Positions 49,230-58,520 of a DNA stretch of 64,000 bases are shown here, one piece after another (the stretch's first letter is position 1; each line of letters opens with the position of its first letter). The stretch is from positions 1 to 64,000 of the forward strand of contig CAMPEQ010000006.1 of NCBI GenBank assembly GCA_946803585.1. Reading direction: 5' to 3'. The translations under genes and the position numbers were made by a program. This DNA is from an uncultured Actinomycetes bacterium. GTDB lineage: Bacteria > Actinomycetota > Actinomycetes > S36-B12 > UBA10799. Under the pieces are notes generated by a model that was not told the DNA's origin, did not search any database, and saw nothing but the letters and a program-made list of their open reading frames with translations.

Positions 49230-51974
49230 ATGTCTGACGACAAGCTCTCGATCACTGGGGAAGACTCGATTCGGCACGTGTTCTCTTTCGATGAAGGCAG
49301 CCGGGAGTTGATTGACACCCTCGGCGGCAAGGGTGCGAATCTCGCGGAGATGACGCGGATGGGTTTGCCAGTCCCGCCGGGCTTCACCATCACCACAGAC
49401 ACTTGTCGATACTTCTTGGACACAGGGGGACTTCCCGCAACGTTCGCCGACGAGATGTCGCGCGCAGTGGCAGCGCTAGAGCAGCGCGCGGATAAGCGAC
49501 TCGGTGATGCAACTGACCCATTGCTGGTCTCGGTCCGCTCGGGTGCCCGGTTCTCGATGCCGGGAATGATGGAGACAGTCCTCGATATCGGCCTAAACGA
49601 CGTGAGTGTCGAGGGTCTTGCAGTAGTAGCCGGTGACTCTCGGTTTGCCTGGGACTCCTACCGGAGATTGATCCAGATGTTTGGCAAGACCGTACTTCAG
49701 ATTGATGGTGAGCGATTCGAGGTAGCGGTTCAACGCGCAGTCCGCGCTGCGGGAGCCAGTGCTGACACCGAACTGAATGTGGACCAATTGCGCGCCCTCG
49801 TTGATACCTACAAGGGGACGGTTCTGGAATGTACTGGAGCACCATTTCCGCAGGATCCGTTTGAACAACTTCAGCTCGCAGTGCGGTCGGTATTCCATTC
49901 GTGGAACACCCCGCGGGCAATTCTCTACCGTCGGCAAGAGCGGATCCCGGGCTGGCTCGGAACTGCCGTGAATGTCCAAGCGATGGTCTTTGGCAATATC
50001 GGTGGGGGCTCCGGTACCGGGGTGGCATTCACTCGGGACCCGAGTACGGGAACGCGCGGTGTGTATGGAGACTACTTGCCTGATGCGCAAGGTGAGGATG
50101 TCGTCGCTGGGATTCGAAACACGCTACCGCTGGCCGAACTAGGGGCTAGTGATCCAGCGTCGTACGCCCAACTCCTCGAGGTGATGGACCGGCTTGAACA
50201 CCACTACCGCGACCTGTGCGATATCGAGTTTACGGTCGAGCAGGGCACCCTTTGGATGCTTCAAACCCGCGTCGGAAAGCGAACTGCAGGCGCAGCCTTT
50301 CGGATTGCCATTCAGCTAGTCGATGAGGGCATCATTGATTTGGACGAAGCAGTGCGCCGAGTGAGCGGTGATCAACTTGCACACCTGATGTTTCCGGCCT
50401 TCGACACGACATCGGATGACGAGCCACTCGCGACGGGGATGAGTGCCTCGCCTGGTGCGGCGGTTGGCCAAGCGGTCTTCGATTCGCCCAGTGCGGTGGC
50501 TGCTGCTGCCGACGGTCATTCGGTCATCCTCATTCGTCGAGAGACGAACCCTGACGACCTCGCCGGAATGGTTGCCGCGGCGGGAGTCCTCACGAGTAGG
50601 GGAGGAAAGACGTCGCACGCCGCCGTTGTGGCGCGGGGAATGGGGAAAACGGCCGTTTGTGGAGTTGACTCGCTGCTCGTGGACACTGTCGCGCGTCGGA
50701 TGACAACCGCCGATGGCCAGGTGATCAACGAGGGCGATGTCATCTCGATCGACGGAACTAGCGGCGAGGTGTTTGTCGGATCGGTGGGTGTCGTGCCGAG
50801 TCCAGTGGCCCGGTACTTTGAAGCGGGTTTAGCGGACGCGCTCGAAGGTAGTGACGAGGCAACCCGTGAGCTGATCGTTGCGGTGGACCGACTAATGACC
50901 CATGCGGACTCGGTGCGGCGGCTACGGGTGAGAGCGAACGCTGATACGCGCGAGGATGCTGCGCGAGCTCGTCGAATGGGTGCTGAGGGAATTGGGTTGC
51001 TGCGCACGGAGCACATGTTTCTTGGTGAGCGCAAGGCGTTGGTGGAGCGGCTGATCCTGGCCGAGGAGGATCACGAACGCAAGGAGGCGCTGGCTGCGCT
51101 TCTACCCCTTCAGCGCAAGGACTTCATCCGTATTTTGGAAGCGATGGACGGGCAGCCAGTGACTATCCGGCTAATCGATCCACCGCTACACGAGTTCTTG
51201 CCTGATAGAACGGAACTGGCAGTTCGCGTTGCTCGAGCTGAGGAACGTGGTGCCGATAGCGAGGCCGATCTGCGAATGCTCCAGGCAGTCAATCGACTCA
51301 GCGAAGCGAATCCCATGCTTGGGTTGCGCGGGGTTCGCCTGGGGCTGGTACTGCCTGGTCTCTTTGCCTTACAAGTGCAAGCGATTGCGGAGGCGGCCTG
51401 CTTTCGGCAGCGGATGGGAGGTGATCCAAGAGCTGAGATCATGGTTCCGCTTGTGGGATCCATCCAAGAGCTCGAACTCGTGATTGATGAGGCAGTAGAC
51501 GTCCTCGCCGCAGTATCCGATGCTCACGGCTGCACGTTGGAGTTCCCGATTGGGACGATGATTGAACTTCCGCGAGCTGCGCTGACGGCCGGCCAGATCG
51601 CTGAAGCAGCCCAGTTCTTCAGCTTTGGGACAAACGATCTCACTCAAACGACCTGGGGATTCAGCCGTGACGACGTAGAGGCCGCGTTCTTCTCCGCTTA
51701 CATGGACAAAGGGGTATTCGGCGTTTCGCCTTTTGAGTCGATCGACGTCGAGGGGGTGGGGGAGTTGATACGGATCGCAGTGGCAAAGGGGCGACAGACC
51801 AGACCCGATCTGCAATGCGGAGTTTGTGGCGAGCACGGAGGCGATCCGGGATCTGTTCACTTCTTTGACGGAGTTGGCCTTGACTATGTGTCATGTTCAC
51901 CATTTCGAGTTCCGATCGCCCGGCTTGAAGCAGGCCGTAGCGCTTTGGGTGCCGGAAGGTCTGACACGCGGTAG
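49230..51974 (+). CDS. ppdK: Pyruvate, phosphate dikinase
   Basis: This 914-aa enzyme interconverts pyruvate + ATP + phosphate and PEP + AMP + PPi. The nucleotide-grasp domain opens FDEGSRELIDTLGGKGANLAEMTRMGLPVPPGF. The swivelling phosphohistidine domain has GGKTSHAAVVARGMGKTAVCG near residue 455, with the catalytic His. The C-terminal PEP barrel ends with the CGEHGGDP active-site Cys block. All three domains are intact and length is normal. Beside a PPi-dependent phosphofructokinase about 25 kb away, it suggests PPi-linked glycolysis or gluconeogenesis. The start is taken from the TAGCGT box. Confidence 0.96.
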   Translation: MSDDKLSITGEDSIRHVFSFDEGSRELIDTLGGKGANLAEMTRMGLPVPPGFTITTDTCRYFLDTGGLPATFADEMSRAVAALEQRADKRLGDATDPLLVSVRSGARFSMPGMMETVLDIGLNDVSVEGLAVVAGDSRFAWDSYRRLIQMFGKTVLQIDGERFEVAVQRAVRAAGASADTELNVDQLRALVDTYKGTVLECTGAPFPQDPFEQLQLAVRSVFHSWNTPRAILYRRQERIPGWLGTAVNVQAMVFGNIGGGSGTGVAFTRDPSTGTRGVYGDYLPDAQGEDVVAGIRNTLPLAELGASDPASYAQLLEVMDRLEHHYRDLCDIEFTVEQGTLWMLQTRVGKRTAGAAFRIAIQLVDEGIIDLDEAVRRVSGDQLAHLMFPAFDTTSDDEPLATGMSASPGAAVGQAVFDSPSAVAAAADGHSVILIRRETNPDDLAGMVAAAGVLTSRGGKTSHAAVVARGMGKTAVCGVDSLLVDTVARRMTTADGQVINEGDVISIDGTSGEVFVGSVGVVPSPVARYFEAGLADALEGSDEATRELIVAVDRLMTHADSVRRLRVRANADTREDAARARRMGAEGIGLLRTEHMFLGERKALVERLILAEEDHERKEALAALLPLQRKDFIRILEAMDGQPVTIRLIDPPLHEFLPDRTELAVRVARAEERGADSEADLRMLQAVNRLSEANPMLGLRGVRLGLVLPGLFALQVQAIAEAACFRQRMGGDPRAEIMVPLVGSIQELELVIDEAVDVLAAVSDAHGCTLEFPIGTMIELPRAALTAGQIAEAAQFFSFGTNDLTQTTWGFSRDDVEAAFFSAYMDKGVFGVSPFESIDVEGVGELIRIAVAKGRQTRPDLQCGVCGEHGGDPGSVHFFDGVGLDYVSCSPFRVPIARLEAGRSALGAGRSDTR

Positions 51975-52050
51975 GGGGCCGCCGGCGAATTACGGGACCT
52001 CTTCGAAGGCCTGCCGATGTCATCAGAGGGAATGGGTGTAAGAAGGTTCC

Positions 52051-52989
52051 ATGCGGATTGGATTGGTTCTCGGTGGTGGCGGAATTACCGGTGGGGCGTT
52101 TCACGCCGGAGTGCTAGCGGCACTTGCTGAGGCTGCAAACTGGGATGCGCGGCAGGCCGACGTCATAGTTGGCACGTCAGCAGGAGCCATCAGTGCAACA
52201 TCTCTTCGCGTGGGTGTCGCGCCACAGGACTTCCTGCGACGTCAGCTTCGAGAACCGCTGTCGCCAGAGTCCGCTGCCCTTGTCGCCAGGATGCGAGGAG
52301 GTGGTCGGGACTTTCCCAAGACGCAAGGCAATTTCCGGCCCGCCGCGCCAGACCTTCTGCGGATGTTCGCTCGTTCGCCCGGCACAGCCAAACTCGGGAA
52401 AGTGGCTGCTGCCGCGCTGCCAGAAGGACGGACACCCACTGAAGGCATTGCGACGAGCATGTCGCAGTTGTGTCAGGGGCAGTGGCCTGAACCTGCCCCG
52501 TGGGTGACAGCGCTACGGCTGACTGACGGGGAGTTGGTGGTCTTTGGCCGAGACCGGACACTCGGTGTACCGGTCGGGGATGCGGTCGCTGCGTCTTGTG
52601 CGATCCCCGGTTACTTCGCGCCGGTGACGATTGAGGGGCAGCGCTACGTGGATGGGGCAGCGGCCTCGGCCTGCAATGCCGCGGTCTTAGTTGATCAAGA
52701 TATTGAGGCGGTCATTATTAGCGCGCCGATGGCGATTCACTCTGGACCGCGCTGGGCCGCGGATACTCCTGTTCGACGGGTGCTGCGGCGGCAGGTGGAT
52801 CGGGAGATCGCTGTGCTGCGCTCCGCGGGTAAGCAGGTGTTCCTCTTTGCTCCGACGGAACAAGACGCGGCAGCAATGGGGGCCAATCCGATGCGCCCCG
52901 GTAGAGAGTCTGAGGTGGCCACGACGGCCTATCGCAGCGCCCTAACGCGGATTAAAGCTGATGGCCGACTCCGCTCGATTCAGTACTAG
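52051..52989 (+). CDS. Patatin-like phospholipase
   Basis: This 312-aa serine lipase of the patatin family has the oxyanion loop LGGGGITGGAFHAGVL at the N-terminus, the nucleophile in VGTSAGAISA (GxSxG, Ser near residue 50) and the dyad Asp in YVDGAAAS near residue 205. No signal peptide is visible, so it probably acts on cytoplasmic-face phospholipids or acyl-CoA-type esters. AAGAAGG lies just before the ATG. It follows ppdK by 76 bases on the same strand. Confidence 0.9.
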   Translation: MRIGLVLGGGGITGGAFHAGVLAALAEAANWDARQADVIVGTSAGAISATSLRVGVAPQDFLRRQLREPLSPESAALVARMRGGGRDFPKTQGNFRPAAPDLLRMFARSPGTAKLGKVAAAALPEGRTPTEGIATSMSQLCQGQWPEPAPWVTALRLTDGELVVFGRDRTLGVPVGDAVAASCAIPGYFAPVTIEGQRYVDGAAASACNAAVLVDQDIEAVIISAPMAIHSGPRWAADTPVRRVLRRQVDREIAVLRSAGKQVFLFAPTEQDAAAMGANPMRPGRESEVATTAYRSALTRIKADGRLRSIQY

Positions 52990-53001
52990 TCCCCGCCGCG
53001 A

Positions 53002-53223
53002 TCAGTCGCAATAGGGGCAGTGTCGACATCCCATATCGCAGCAGTCCCGACTCGCTAGGTATGCGGCGGTAAAAACGAAGAGGCCCGTGTGAGGGTCGTC
53101 GTAGCCGTCCTCGTTGTCCGCCAGCGCTGCGTTGTGGCGAGCGAGGATCTCGGCGCGGTTTGCGGTGGTGCTGGGAAGCCGATCGCTTGATGGGATATCT
53201 AGCGGTCGCGGGGCCAACTCCAT
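53002..53223 (-). CDS. Small Cys-rich protein (DUF5522-like)
   Basis: This 73-aa protein ends with CCDMGCRHCPYCD, a C-terminal cysteine cluster that looks metal-binding and resembles the short DUF5522 family (from memory). The middle, ILARHNAALADNEDGYDDPHTGLFVFTAAYLASRD, is a typical lead-in. The ORF-track start is 71 codons too early and runs antisense to the acyltransferase; the ATG at 53223 is right because a TACCCT box lies seven bases upstream. It is convergent with the patatin gene, 12 bases away. Function unknown. Confidence 0.8.
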   Translation of the reverse strand: MELAPRPLDIPSSDRLPSTTANRAEILARHNAALADNEDGYDDPHTGLFVFTAAYLASRDCCDMGCRHCPYCD

Positions 53224-53230
53224 GAACCGA

Positions 53231-53236
53231 AGGGTA
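53231..53236 (-). promoter_or_regulatory. -10 box TACCCT for DUF5522-like gene
   Basis: TACCCT lies 7 bases before the ATG at 53223 on the minus strand, with no ribosome site, supporting a leaderless start within the short gap after the acyltransferase gene. Confidence 0.45.
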
Positions 53237-53249
53237 GCGCGACCAAGAA

Positions 53250-55187
53250 CTACTGAGCGGCTATCGCTTCTTTTATTGTGTCTGCGTAGGCACGAGCCCC
53301 GGGCGGGGTGAGATGCGTTCCATCGGTCACGAAGTACTCGCGGTGGCCTTGTGCGGCTTGTGCCCACTCGGCGATTCGAACGTTCGGGAAGTCCTTCGCG
53401 ACCTTTCGGATGTTGTCGTTGGACTGGTCCATCCAACTGCGCGGGACGTCAGTGGTCACCAGGACGACTCGAGCTCGATCCGATAGACCCGCGACAGCCT
53501 CCCGCAAATCGTCCTCGTAGGCGGGTCCGTTTGTGCCGGGGTGGATAACGACCACAGGGGCTAGCTTTCCGGCAGCGCGTCGCTGGTCAATTCGTTGGTA
53601 CATCAGGTTTGCATGGCGACTGACTGCTGCGTCAACCGTCACCTTGTCGAGCGAGGACTGGACTGACTCACGAGCGCCGAGCATGACGGAGTCGCCGATC
53701 GCTGTAATCGGTCGCTTTGTGAGATCCTCACCGGCAACGATGGGTGCAGTCATCTGCGGGTCCTCTGGAGCCTTAACCGCTTTCGACTCGCCGTTCTTGT
53801 CCGCGACTGTCTGCACCTCGTCCTCGAGCGAGCCAGCACCGACCTCAGTGGCGCCGTTGAGGTACGTCGTGGAGTCCACCGCAGGAATCGCGCTCACTCC
53901 AACTGCGAGTCCAAGGATGACAACGAGAGAGACCGCTGCGGCAATGAGAGCTCGCTTTATCGCAACTCCTTGGACCTTCCACTGCTGCCAGATTCGGCCG
54001 ACGTCGCCGTTGCGCACGGGCATCTCGAGATAGCGGTAGGAGAGCTCGGCAGCGCCAAAGGTAAGACCGAACTGCAGGATCAGGGCCGGTATCCCGGTCA
54101 GTCCGATATCAATCCCGGGCCGCAGGATATTGAAGATCGGCCAATGCCAGAGGTACAGCCCGTAGGACCGCTTGCCGATGTAGATCAGTGGTGCGACAGC
54201 GAGAACGCGTGAGGCAGCGATCGCTGGGTGGGTTGCGACCGCGATAACAACGACGCACACACCGGCGAAGATGAGGAAGCCACCTCGATAGAGGGCAGCT
54301 GAATCGTCAGTGACGTTGATGAAGAACCACGCCATGAGCGCCAGAGCCGCCGCACCGATCCCAGTGAGCACCATCGTTGGCGCAGGCGCGAGTTTGCGGG
54401 GCAGTGATCTGGGGCGCCACACGGTCGCTAGGGCGGCTCCGGCGAGGATGGTCATGGCATGAGTGTCAGTGCCGAAGTAGAGCCGGGACGGGTCGTTCTC
54501 CCCAGGCATCGACATCAAAATGCTCAGGATGGCCATCAGCGCGGTACTAGCGAATACCCCGATGAGCGCGACTCGGCGAACTCCGTCACGCAGGCGACGA
54601 TGGAATACGAAGAGCAGCACCGCGGGCCAAATCAGATAGAACTGCTCTTCAACCGCCAGGGACCACAAGTGCTGCAGCATCGGCGGGCGTCCGATGGCTT
54701 CGAAGTAGGACTGATCGCCAAAGATGTTCCACCAGTTATTGACGTACAGCAGCGAGGCCATGACATCCTCGCGGTACTTCGCGGCGCTGTCCTGGGCGAA
54801 CAACAGAACGAGTAGGGCCGTCACGAGGATGACCGCGAGGAACGCGGGAACGAGTCGCCGGATTCGTCGTAGGTAGAAGCGTTTGAAGTCGATCCCGCCA
54901 GTGCGCTCGACCTCTTGTAAGAGCAAGCTGGTGATGAGGAAGCCGGAAAGGACGAAGAAGACGTCCACACCGAGGAATCCACCGGGAAGCCAGGGAACCG
55001 CGGAGTGGAAGATCATGACAGCCAGGACGGCAATCGCTCGGATTCCATCAAGTGCTGGAAGGTATCCCAAGCTGGGGGTGGGTGCTCCGGTGAACTCGGG
55101 TCGACCGGATTGAGATGGTGGTCCGGAGATGTCAACCGTGCTTGTGGGACGCGAAGTCACCGAGGGGTTATCGGTGAAACTACTCAT
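53250..55187 (-). CDS. Acyltransferase-3 / SGNH fusion (OafA/YrhL type)
   Basis: This 645-aa membrane O-acyltransferase has 10-11 helices (about residues 40-410), opening with FHSAVPWLPGGFLGVDVFFVLSGFLITSLLL, where the conserved His and the R-rich loop RFYLRRIRRLVP mark the family. A periplasmic SGNH-like domain follows (about 500-645), with AIGDSVMLG holding the Ser and TDGTHLTPPGARAYA the Asp/His. OafA-type fusions acetylate surface polysaccharides or peptidoglycan. The ATG at 55187 or a TTG four codons earlier could be the start. The acceptor may be a wall glycan or mannolipid. Confidence 0.9.
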   Translation of the reverse strand: MSSFTDNPSVTSRPTSTVDISGPPSQSGRPEFTGAPTPSLGYLPALDGIRAIAVLAVMIFHSAVPWLPGGFLGVDVFFVLSGFLITSLLLQEVERTGGIDFKRFYLRRIRRLVPAFLAVILVTALLVLLFAQDSAAKYREDVMASLLYVNNWWNIFGDQSYFEAIGRPPMLQHLWSLAVEEQFYLIWPAVLLFVFHRRLRDGVRRVALIGVFASTALMAILSILMSMPGENDPSRLYFGTDTHAMTILAGAALATVWRPRSLPRKLAPAPTMVLTGIGAAALALMAWFFINVTDDSAALYRGGFLIFAGVCVVVIAVATHPAIAASRVLAVAPLIYIGKRSYGLYLWHWPIFNILRPGIDIGLTGIPALILQFGLTFGAAELSYRYLEMPVRNGDVGRIWQQWKVQGVAIKRALIAAAVSLVVILGLAVGVSAIPAVDSTTYLNGATEVGAGSLEDEVQTVADKNGESKAVKAPEDPQMTAPIVAGEDLTKRPITAIGDSVMLGARESVQSSLDKVTVDAAVSRHANLMYQRIDQRRAAGKLAPVVVIHPGTNGPAYEDDLREAVAGLSDRARVVLVTTDVPRSWMDQSNDNIRKVAKDFPNVRIAEWAQAAQGHREYFVTDGTHLTPPGARAYADTIKEAIAAQ

Positions 55188-55287
55188 TCCCCAGCCCAAC
55201 GTCTGCTTATGTCTCGGTTCGCGAACGATCGGTTGAACGATCTGTCGCCGAGCGTATGTGCGCTACTGGGGAAGTAGTGGTATTGCC

Positions 55288-55324
55288 GCGCGATATTGAC
55301 GGGGGAATATCCCGGGAATCGCGC
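55288..55324 (-). terminator. Hairpin after dnaE2
   Basis: GCGCGAT / ATCGCGC (7 bp) encloses a second pair GATATT / AATATC that shares bases with it. The hairpin lies 11 bases past the dnaE2 stop on the minus strand, with no T-tract. It may end the imuA'-imuB-dnaE2 transcript. Confidence 0.4.
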
Positions 55325-55334
55325 TCGTGAAATC

Positions 55335-58300
55335 TTAACGGAAGTTCCGGGAAGCCGGAGCGACTTTGATGGAGAGTTCTTCCATTTCCCGGGCTACGAC
55401 ATTGATAGCTCCATCAGCTGACTCCACAAACCCACGGATGAGCAGAGCAGTAGCAGATCGAGCGACCTTCTGATTCCTCTTCCATAGTGCCTGATGGCAG
55501 ACGATATTCATCAAGCCGCTTTCATCTTCCAAACTGATAAACGTGATCCCGGCAGCAGTCTCTGGTCGCTGGCGGTGAGTGACGACCCCAGCTACGGTCA
55601 CTCGGCTTCCATGGGGTCGATGGATGAGCTCGGCGGCTGGCACTACCGGGTACCCGCGTAATCGTTCACGGAGTAGCTTCATCGGCGAGGAGTCGACGGA
55701 TATTCCGGTCGTCTCCAAATCGGCGACCAGAATGTCCTCTGTGCTCATCCCAGGTAGCGGGGGAGCACTATCGCCGAAGATAAGTCCAGGGAGCTGATCG
55801 GGCGACTGATGGGCGATAGCTCCGGCGCTCCATAGACTGGCGCGGCGCTGACCGTGATCAAGGCTCGTGGTCGCTCCTGCTGTTGCCAGGACTTCAAGTT
55901 GTGGTCGAGTCAATTGGGTTCGGCGGGCGAGGTCATCCAGATTGTCAAAGGGTGCCTGCTGAGCGATGCGTTCAGCGACCTCAGTTCCGATTCCTTTGAT
56001 GCTAGTCAGGCCGATGCGCACGATCGGGTCACGGTGGTCTCGGTCGGCTGATTCGCTGAGCTGCCTCTGGTCTGGGGTCTCCTGCTTTCCGTGATTTGCC
56101 GACTCGAGAACGGCCAGGGAGTGACTGTGGTTGATATCCGCTCGAGCAACGGTGACTCCGTGACGTCGGGCATCGGCGATCAAAGTAGCCGGTGACCAAA
56201 AACCCATTGGTTGGGAGTTCAACAAGCTGGCGAGGAAGGCAGCGGGATAACGCAGCTTTAGCCATGCGCTGGCATAGACGAGGTAGGCGAAGGAAGCAGC
56301 ATGGGACTCGGGGAATCCAAAGCTGGCGAAGGCCGATAGCGAGGTGTAGACCTGATCTGCTGCCGCACCGGTCAGGCCCCGCTGGGCCATTCCAGCGTAG
56401 AGCCGAACCTTCAACGCCTCCATCTTGGCAGCTGAGCGTTTGGACCCCATCGCTTGGCGCAACTGGTCGGCTTCAGCGGCGCTGAAACCCGCTACGTCAA
56501 TTGCCATTTGCATTAGTTGTTCTTGGAAAATCGGGATACCAAGAGTCTTCTTTAGCGACTTCTCTAAGAGGGGATGTAGATAGGTGATTGCTTCTTTACC
56601 AGAGCGTCTCCGCAAATAAGGGTGAACAGATCCACCTTGAATTGGGCCAGGTCGGATGAGAGCAACCTCAACGACGAGATCGTAAAAGTTCTCCGGCTTG
56701 AGCCGGGGGAGTGTCGCCATTTGGGCACGTGACTCGACCTGAAATACCCCGACAGTGTCCGCCGCGCAGAGTCGCTCGTAGACCTCGGAGTCTTGCGGGA
56801 GTAACGCGAGGTCGATCTCGACACCATGAAAGTCCTTGACTAGGTCAATCGTTCGATGGATCGCCTCCAACATGCCAAGTCCGAGTAGATCGAACTTGAC
56901 GAGGCCGACAGTTGCGCAGTCCTCCTTATCCCACTGCAGGACTGTGCGCCCAGGGGCAGTTGCCCACTCCACCGGGCACACCTCGATAACTGGCCGATCA
57001 CAGATGACCATCCCCCCGGAATGCACGCTGAGATGGCGAGGGAAATCCAATAACTGTTCGGCAGTGTCAAGAACCTGTGTCGGAATTGCTGAATCTCCAT
57101 CGACCGCAGCATGTTCTCGCCCGTGATATTCTACGTGCTTTGTCCAGGCATCAGCGCTGCCCTGCTCGTACCCGAGTCCACGCGCAGCGTCGCGAATCGC
57201 GGACCGTGGTCGGTAGGTGTTCACATTGGCGACCTGGGCAGCGTGATGCCGACCGTGGCGTTGATAGACGTACTGGATGACCTCCTCGCGGCGACCGCTC
57301 TCGAAGTCAATATCAATATCAGGGGGGCCATCGCGGGCAGCAGATAGGAAGCGTTCGAAGAGTAGGCCGAGGCTAACCGGATCGCAGTTTGTGATCCCGA
57401 GGGCGTAGCAAACGGCAGAGTTGGCGGCCGAACCTCTGCCTTGGCACAGAATGTCGTTCTGGCGCGCGAACTGCACGATGTCCCACACGATGAGGAAGTA
57501 GCCTGGAAACCCCAACTCGGAGATGACCTTTAGCTCGTAGTCGATCTGCTCCCAGGCGTCGGGGACACGGGGAGCGGTCCGTGGACCGTAGAGCCGTTGG
57601 GCTCCCTGCTCGGTGAGGTGACGTAAGTAGCTCACCTCGTCCTGGCCAGGCGAGACAGGGAAATCGGGCAGGCTAGGTGCTACCAGCGATAGGTCAAAGG
57701 CAAGATCAGCTGCGTAGTCTGCCGTGAGTTCAACTGCGCCGGGATAGCGGTGGAATCGACGGTGCTGTTCTTGCGCGCTGCGAAGGTGGGCCGCAGGGGA
57801 ACCTGGCAGCCACCCATCCATCGTGCCTAGGTCGCGACGAGCCCGAATAGCTGCTGCTACATGGGCGAGTTTGGCTCGATCGGGCGTGGCGTAGTGAGCG
57901 TTTGTGGTGGCAACGACGGGCAGAGAACGCTTCCTTGCAAGTTCATAAAGGGCATCGTTGCGGGCATCATCGGTTGGGTTGTGATGGTGCCAAAGTTCAA
58001 CCGCGATGTTGTCGGCGCCGACAGTTGCGATCAATTGATCGAGAGCCTGTTGAGCTGCTGTGAGCCCGCCTGTTGCCAACGCATTCGGGACTGTTCCTTT
58101 ACGGCAACCGGTGAGGACCAGCCAATCATTACCGGCAACATCTGCCAGGGAGTTCAAGCTGGCAATAGGTTGACCCTTCTGGCCAGCCAGATTCGCCATT
58201 GAGATTGCGCGACTGAGCTTCCCGTATCCACTCGGGTTGCGGGCCAAGACCACTAGGTGCTCACCAGTCGGATCGCTGAGACCGTTTGGTCTGGCGCTGG

Positions 58301-58520
58301 CATCGAGGGTTAGTTCCGCGCCGAAGATGGTAGGGAGTCCGGCCTCCTTTGCTGCCTGAGCAAACTGCACAACTCCGTAGAAACCGTCGTGGTCAAGCAG
58401 AGATAGGCCAGCGAGTTCCAGTCGACTGGCCTCAGTAACCATCTCGGTGGGGGAACAGACGCCGTCTAGAAAGCTGAAGTAGGAGTGAGCATGGAGTTCG
58501 GCATATCGGCGCCTAGTCAT
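55335..58520 (-). CDS. dnaE2: Error-prone DNA polymerase III alpha (DnaE2/ImuC)
   Basis: This 1061-aa C-family polymerase performs translesion synthesis in the SOS mutasome. The N-terminal PHP domain begins ELHAHSYFSFLDGV. The polymerase palm carries DGPPDIDIDFESGRR near residues 395-410, with the catalytic Asp residues. A helix-hairpin-helix region (SIKGIGTEVAERIAQQAPF) and an OB-fold domain (VTVAGVVTHRQRPETAAGITFISLEDESG) follow. The length and its partners separate it from replicative DnaE1 (about 1180 aa). It overlaps imuB by 8 bases. Expression is probably driven by the SOS box upstream of imuA'. Confidence 0.96.
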   Translation of the reverse strand: MTRRRYAELHAHSYFSFLDGVCSPTEMVTEASRLELAGLSLLDHDGFYGVVQFAQAAKEAGLPTIFGAELTLDASARPNGLSDPTGEHLVVLARNPSGYGKLSRAISMANLAGQKGQPIASLNSLADVAGNDWLVLTGCRKGTVPNALATGGLTAAQQALDQLIATVGADNIAVELWHHHNPTDDARNDALYELARKRSLPVVATTNAHYATPDRAKLAHVAAAIRARRDLGTMDGWLPGSPAAHLRSAQEQHRRFHRYPGAVELTADYAADLAFDLSLVAPSLPDFPVSPGQDEVSYLRHLTEQGAQRLYGPRTAPRVPDAWEQIDYELKVISELGFPGYFLIVWDIVQFARQNDILCQGRGSAANSAVCYALGITNCDPVSLGLLFERFLSAARDGPPDIDIDFESGRREEVIQYVYQRHGRHHAAQVANVNTYRPRSAIRDAARGLGYEQGSADAWTKHVEYHGREHAAVDGDSAIPTQVLDTAEQLLDFPRHLSVHSGGMVICDRPVIEVCPVEWATAPGRTVLQWDKEDCATVGLVKFDLLGLGMLEAIHRTIDLVKDFHGVEIDLALLPQDSEVYERLCAADTVGVFQVESRAQMATLPRLKPENFYDLVVEVALIRPGPIQGGSVHPYLRRRSGKEAITYLHPLLEKSLKKTLGIPIFQEQLMQMAIDVAGFSAAEADQLRQAMGSKRSAAKMEALKVRLYAGMAQRGLTGAAADQVYTSLSAFASFGFPESHAASFAYLVYASAWLKLRYPAAFLASLLNSQPMGFWSPATLIADARRHGVTVARADINHSHSLAVLESANHGKQETPDQRQLSESADRDHRDPIVRIGLTSIKGIGTEVAERIAQQAPFDNLDDLARRTQLTRPQLEVLATAGATTSLDHGQRRASLWSAGAIAHQSPDQLPGLIFGDSAPPLPGMSTEDILVADLETTGISVDSSPMKLLRERLRGYPVVPAAELIHRPHGSRVTVAGVVTHRQRPETAAGITFISLEDESGLMNIVCHQALWKRNQKVARSATALLIRGFVESADGAINVVAREMEELSIKVAPASRNFR

